Of a DNA stretch of 64,000 nt, positions 59,996-64,000 are shown one piece after another. The notes under the pieces were generated by a model. The model was not told where the DNA came from. It saw nothing but the letters and a program-made list of their open reading frames with translations, and searched no databases. A program made the translations under genes and the position numbers. The DNA is from Trichomonas vaginalis G3 (taxonomy: Eukaryota > Parabasalia > Trichomonadida > Trichomonadidae), in the NCBI RefSeq assembly GCF_026262505.1, contig NC_067206.1:12644205-12708204 (forward strand). Direction: 5' to 3'. Within the stretch, counting starts at the first letter, position 1, and each line of letters begins with the position of its first letter.

Positions 59996-60874
59996 ATGCA
60001 AGTCAGAAATATTCAGAACATAGCACCGAGTCTAACTGACAAGAGTATAAAGATATACTATGAACACGTTATGATGAAACCACCAAAATTCAAGAAAGTC
60101 AGTATACTTATGAATATCCAAGACACTGGGTAGAGTATGTAGGAGGTGAGAAAGCTATTGAAATCAGACAGGTTCGAAGTATTCCAGCAGGAAGAACAAT
60201 ATTATTGAAGAACTTTAATGTTTTGAGGTATAATGATGAAACAAAGAAGCAAGATAGTTTTCCTGTTGCTGTGTATGTGAACTTAGATACAGGAGATGAC
60301 ATGAAAGTTTTTAACACAAAGCTTCAAACGGTAGTGAGAGAACAACTGACTGCGGAAGGACATCCATTACCTTCAGAAGTTACCATAGCATATAATTTTG
60401 AAACAAACTCAATAGATTTTAAAGTCGTCTCTGCAAAGAAGTCAGGTTTTACATTTAATGAAGCAGATGTATATTCGAATGAAAACTTCAAAGCTATTGC
60501 ATGGTTAGATAATGACGATTGCTTTAAGAAAATATTTAAATAGTGACTCAACGATGTCAATAGATGACCTTCGTGGAATGTTACCATCGACGTTTACAGT
60601 TGAAGGTTCAGCAGGATTGCTTACAAGATTGTCAATTGGTGGTATTTGGTCTCGTGAGAACATTGTTATAAAATCCAGTATAAGTGAATTTGCTGAAGAA
60701 TCTATATTATGTCTTTCAAACTACATGTATTCGCCGCCGAAGCATTATAGTATAACAAACTTTGTCAGTAAGTTTAACATAAGACTTGTCGAACCTTCTT
60801 CAATGAAAGATGTTGTGCTACCTAAAGATGGAAAGGATGGACTCATTATTGAGATGATTTTAATAGCATATTAA
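59996..60874 (+). pseudogene. Virion-type protein (copy C), broken
   Basis: Counterpart of 5464-6345 with the same start MQVRNIQNIAPSLTDK and end DVVLPKDGKDG. About two breaks. Head-to-head with the ATPase. Confidence 0.7.
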
Positions 60875-61099
60875 ATGAGCTTGTTCTTGAAGGTCATTCA
60901 TGATGAAATAACTGTTGTAGAAGATGTTAGCAATTGTTCAGACATTTTGAAGCGTATAGATGATATAAGAAATAAGTTAGATAGACCGCAAAGCGGTGAG
61001 GGCGAAGCCCGTGAGAACGCTTATGTTTCATTGACTTTCTCCAGTAACGAGAACTTTTATGAGATAATATTGAAGAGAGATGATTTTAATATGGTGTAA
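60875..61099 (+). CDS. Small Maverick protein with variant minihairpin insert (74 aa)
   Basis: Counterpart of 6346-6570, same length. The insert region reads RPQSGEGEAREN rather than KPQRGEDEVREN, and the DNA changes keep both stems paired. Reads whole. Confidence 0.65.
   Translation: MSLFLKVIHDEITVVEDVSNCSDILKRIDDIRNKLDRPQSGEGEARENAYVSLTFSSNENFYEIILKRDDFNMV
60985..61010 (+). repeat. Paired minihairpin with compensatory changes
   Basis: ACCGC-AAA-GCGGT, GA, GGGC-GAA-GCCC. Relative to 6456-6481 one pair in each stem has changed on both sides (G-C to A-T, A-T to G-C), so pairing is kept while the coded residues changed. Confidence 0.9.
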
Positions 61100-61626
61100 A
61101 TGGTAGCTTGGGCAGCTTTAGGCGCAATGGGAACAAAAGCATTAGCATTTGGAGCAAAAGCACTTGGAGCTTATGACGCAGTAAATAAAATGAGTGGAGG
61201 AAGGGTTTCGAAGACATTAGATGCAAATAAAGGGAAGATTGGAGGCTGGGTTGCAAAGAAGTTAAGATTAAATAAAATAGGGCTCATAAATAAAGCATCC
61301 AATTTGGTTGCGACTGAGTCAGAAAATGCTTTAGGAAAGGACGATGAGTTTGCAAAACACGCAAAAGACTTTAATGACCAGATGAAAGGTGAAACAATGC
61401 ATTTAAATAGATTCGATGGAACTAAAGAAAATGTTTCTTCTCCACCAGTAGTTCTTCCGTATGGTCCCTATGGAATGTATGGAAACCCTTACGAAAGACC
61501 ATTTGACCCATTGACTGGTGGAAGTAATGGTATCATTACGGACGAAGAAGAAAGATAGTCAAGTTGGAGACAGACGTGAAGAAAGCAACTAAAAAGAAAC
61601 CAAGGAAGAGAGTTATAAAGCAATGA
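61100..61626 (+). pseudogene. Gly/Ala-rich basic protein (copy C), broken
   Basis: Counterpart of 6571-7086 with the same N-terminus MVAWAALGAMGTKALAFG and the basic end KKKPRKR. About one break. It also has a few extra residues in the proline-rich middle compared with copy B. Confidence 0.65.
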
Positions 61627-62280
61627 ATTCAACAGGTTAGAAATGAGGGTAGAAATGAGGTTAGATCTACCCTTCTACCCTAAATTTATTTTTGTGCTAT
61701 GTTTTCATACGTGTGAGGGTGGTGATATCATTATTTTTTAAGTTTATTTTTATATAAATGACGAAAACTATTGAGATAACAAACTACAACGGTCATGAGT
61801 TCAAGAATTTGTTCTTCGTTCCTCGTGAAAATACATTCTATCAGATACGAGGGAGAAAGGGTAAAGTTAGTTTGAGCGTTTATGAAGGAATGAAGAATGG
61901 AAAGTTTATACAAGCATACGATACAAACGGTAAACGTGTTTCATTACATTTGTCAAAACTTACTAACATTTATTTTGACAGTGACTTTGACCTATATGAA
62001 GAAGAAAGTGAGTCAGAAGATTATGAGCTGTTATGTGAAGCACAGCAATGGGAGGAGTTGCAATACTTTTGTAAGTGAGAACGTTTATTTTTTACATTAG
62101 TGAAGTCGTTTGTGAAAACGTTAGTGAAGTGAAGTGGTTGGCGGCTTTGTAAATATTTAATGTTAAGTTAGTGTTGTCGTTTGTGTTGTAAAATATACGT
62201 TACTGGTTTTGTAAATATTTAAGGTTAAGTGGTGTACGGAGGCGCGCAGTGCCACAGTACACGACTTAGCCATACTAACT
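61616..62280 (-). repeat. Right terminal inverted repeat of Maverick C
   Basis: Inverse of 37901-38565. Begins at the end of the basic-protein gene (ATAAAGCAATGAATTC), includes the GGGTAG palindrome cluster (61625-61690) and the 106-codon gene, and ends CATACTAACT. Confidence 0.92.
61758..62078 (+). CDS. Terminal-repeat gene of Maverick, right copy (106 aa)
   Basis: Identical product to 38103-38423 (MTKTIEITNYNGHEFKNLFF ... EELQYFCK). Reads outward toward the right end. Identity of the two copies indicates recent replication through the terminal repeats or gene conversion. Confidence 0.7.
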   Translation: MTKTIEITNYNGHEFKNLFFVPRENTFYQIRGRKGKVSLSVYEGMKNGKFIQAYDTNGKRVSLHLSKLTNIYFDSDFDLYEEESESEDYELLCEAQQWEELQYFCK

Positions 62281-62285
62281 ATAAA
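62281..62285. repeat. Right target-site duplication of the Maverick (ATAAA)
   Basis: Repeats 37896-37900. Confidence 0.75.
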
Positions 62286-62963
62286 CTCCTCTAAAAGTTT
62301 TCTTAAAACCTTCGCTGTTGAGTTGGAAGACTTGTTTTTCAATAATTTAGTTTTGAGAACTTTACGTGTCATATCATCCAATATGGCAAAAAATGGAAAA
62401 GAAACATTACCGTGAAGGTAATGAATATCGCAGTGCCATATCAAATTCTTTGATATGGCACGATATTTGGTAGGTGGATCTGCTGGTTTGTAATCTCTTT
62501 TTGAAGATAAACCTGATTCCATCATAATTTTTTCCACTTGATGATGCTTTATTTTTTGTAAATTGTCAAAAATTTGATCTTTTGTCAAATCTTCTATATT
62601 TTCAAATTCTTTTGCAATTTCTTCTTTTTCTTTCTCACAATCGGGATTTTGAGCAATATTTTGAAACCTTTTAATCAATAAATAAGTTTTTGAAATTCCT
62701 CCTTTATATTGTGAAACACAAGAATTAATTAATTGTTTTTGCTCAAATGTTGGTGGATTTGGTATTCTGCCGCGACTAACTTTTGGTAATTCGATTTCTT
62801 GAAGTTGAAATGCTCTTCTTATTGTATTTTCGGCAACATTCAATTTAATTTTACCATTTTCCAATTCAACTTCCTTTCCCACACTTTTGTAAGATTCACC
62901 TTCTTCTATTCTTCTTTTAGCATCAAATAGCCATTCTCTGCTTATAGATTTGGCAGTAGTCAT
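62281..62963 (-). pseudogene. N-terminal part of rve-type transposase
   Basis: Starts MTTAKSISREWLFDAKRRIE at 62963. Helix-turn-helix region (SYKSVGKEVELENGKIKLNV), linker, then the start of the DDE core with the first catalytic Asp in LIWHCDIHYLHG. The frame is cut at RKLLEEF by the Maverick end. The second Asp and the Glu are in the half at 37517-37900. Confidence 0.85.
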
Positions 62964-63066
62964 AAAAGTGGTCCTTCTTTTGTGATAAGATTCAAATTTG
63001 AATGTGGATGATAAATAAAAATCAAAAATAATTGTTATAATTTAAATGAAGAAGTAATTTAAAACG

Positions 63067-63483
63067 ATTTTATTTATGATCAAATTTTATATATTTTTTT
63101 GGATCAAATCCATTTTAATAGAATTTATATACTATTCATCTATTAGTAAACACTACCGTATATTATTTTTTAAGCTATCTTATTTTTTGAAATTTTATTC
63201 AAATCTTTGGTCGCAAGAAGAATTGCATGATAAATAAAAACATTTAATCAAAGTCAATTTTATTTTTCATATTCAAATGGACTGAGTGTTAACATTTAAC
63301 ATTTTTTGCTAATTGTCGTCAAAAATTAGGCGTAAAGCAAAAATTGATATTTCATATGGTTTTATGATAAATAAGCATTATATTCCCACTCATTATATTC
63401 GTAAAGTTTGAGGTTTATCCTTCGCTTTTAAGATCATTGAATTTGATTTTTATATAAAATAGTTATATATTAGAAAATAATAT
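63067..63483 (-). repeat. Right terminal inverted repeat of the integrase-type transposon
   Basis: Inverse of 37072-37488, few differences. 62964-63066 is the transposase promoter side, AT-rich. Confidence 0.9.
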
Positions 63484-63690
63484 GAGTTTATGTGATATTA
63501 TTTTTCAGAAGATTTCATTCTATATGCCTATGAAAAGTACTCTCAAAACTAACTTTTTCCTAATTATAATTAAATCTAGAATATTGTATTATGCTTAGTA
63601 TTATTTCATTTTTCTCATTCAATTTAGAATTTACAAATGTCAAAAAATTGAGAGCTGTCACTTTTGATGAATTTCTGTTTATTACATTAT
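63484..63690 (+). repeat. Dispersed repeat, right copy
   Basis: Nearly identical to 8960-9168, and related at both edges to 36866-37067. Ends GTCACTTTTGATGAATTTCT and GTTTATTACA. Confidence 0.8.
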
Positions 63691-64000
63691 TACTAGGATA
63701 TCATACAGTGTTTCATTATTTATAATCAAATTAAGTAAATTTGCAACTGACTTTTTAGTGTATTTTTTTTTGAATGCTTTCAGAATTATATTTGCTACTA
63801 AACAGAATTGTTGTTAACTTTATTATACGATTTTAAAGTTTTAATGATATACTTTTCTGATAATTACAAAACGATATGAACTTTTTCTGATAATACTGTT
63901 AATTTTTTTTAAAAAATAGTTTTGGATTCGGTTGTATTACTTCTCAATAACAAAGCAATTCACAAAGATTTTTTGAATCTAGAATGGCTGTTTATCCATT
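63691..64000. other. AT-rich DNA, nothing recognised
   Basis: No gene or repeat supported up to the window end. Confidence 0.3.

Larger units (their letters stand above)
37901..62280. mobile_element. Maverick/Polinton copy C, full length (24.4 kb)
   Basis: Complete from terminus to terminus: inverted repeats of about 665 bp (37901-38565 and 61616-62280) starting AGTTAGTATGG, i.e. the 5'-AG...CT-3' ends known for Polintons, and a 5-base target duplication. Parts in order: terminal-repeat gene, three small genes, major capsid, small genes, a virion protein, polymerase B, unknown gene, two KilA-N genes, Cys-motif gene, integrase, fibre, virion protein, small genes, ATPase, and the 59996-61626 gene group. 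It is broken: several genes have breaks (polymerase the most), about ten in all by eye, plus a 1.5-kb insertion. Identical terminal-repeat genes suggest a fairly young copy. Confidence 0.93.
37072..63483 (-). mobile_element. Integrase-type DNA transposon (about 2.0 kb) split by a Maverick
   Basis: Outer element with inverted repeats 37072-37488 and 63067-63483 (417 bp, few differences). Without the Maverick and one copy of the target duplication it is about 2.03 kb and holds one reverse-strand transposase gene, whose N-terminal part lies right of the Maverick and whose C-terminal part lies left. The DDE core is of rve type. Cut-and-paste transposons with bacterial IS481/IS3-like integrases are, from memory, known in trichomonads. 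I found no target duplication at its own ends. Confidence 0.8.

Overview
The window looks like nuclear DNA of a parabasalid protist, most probably Trichomonas vaginalis or a close relative. It is AT-rich, its genes show no evident introns, two genes carry the trichomonad pairing of a DUF3447-type N-terminus with SHGANINEKD-type ankyrin repeats, and it holds Maverick/Polinton elements, which are abundant in that genus. The species call is from recognition of family style, not from a search.

Layout. 1-7748: two partial, abutting Maverick copies (A, 1-3838, badly decayed; B, 3839-7748, with an intact right end), the second ending inside the tail of a cut-and-paste transposase (7749-8342), followed by a dispersed repeat. 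9455-29151: the host island, with a Myb protein carrying an in-frame TGA, a Tom40/VDAC-like hydrogenosomal barrel, an ankyrin gene, an importin-beta, an AATF/Bfr2 ribosome-assembly factor, a calmodulin, a FANCJ-like helicase with an unusual cysteine-rich tail, ribosomal protein eL37 and a DZIP1-like protein. TTAA-flanked elements, a MULE-like element stuffed with a 122-bp hairpin satellite, and orphan ankyrin-repeat scraps lie between them. 30805-37071: a second ankyrin gene, nested foldback DNA, tandem repeats and a decayed Harbinger-type transposase.

37072-63483: a Russian-doll insertion. A roughly 2-kb integrase-type DNA transposon with 417-bp terminal inverted repeats is split by a 24.4-kb full-length Maverick (copy C, 37901-62280) with about 665-bp terminal inverted repeats and a 5-base target duplication. 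The Maverick is itself interrupted by a roughly 1.5-kb hairpin-rich element. Copy C keeps the family set: protein-primed DNA polymerase B, retroviral-type integrase, packaging ATPase and double-jelly-roll capsid. It also has a 957-residue collagen-like fibre with a phage-type tip, two KilA-N proteins and several small genes. Parts are broken, so it is treated as a fossil.

The least explained material is structural. (1) A mobile, paired minihairpin of about 26 bp recurs in copies A, B and C, twice in frame inside genes, with covarying stem bases. (2) Two inverted arrays of one palindrome bracket a three-gene KilA-N module whose members share one promoter leader. (3) A near-identical 122-bp four-hairpin satellite sits inside a transposon. 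(4) Many lone hairpins with three-base loops lie in host intergenic DNA.
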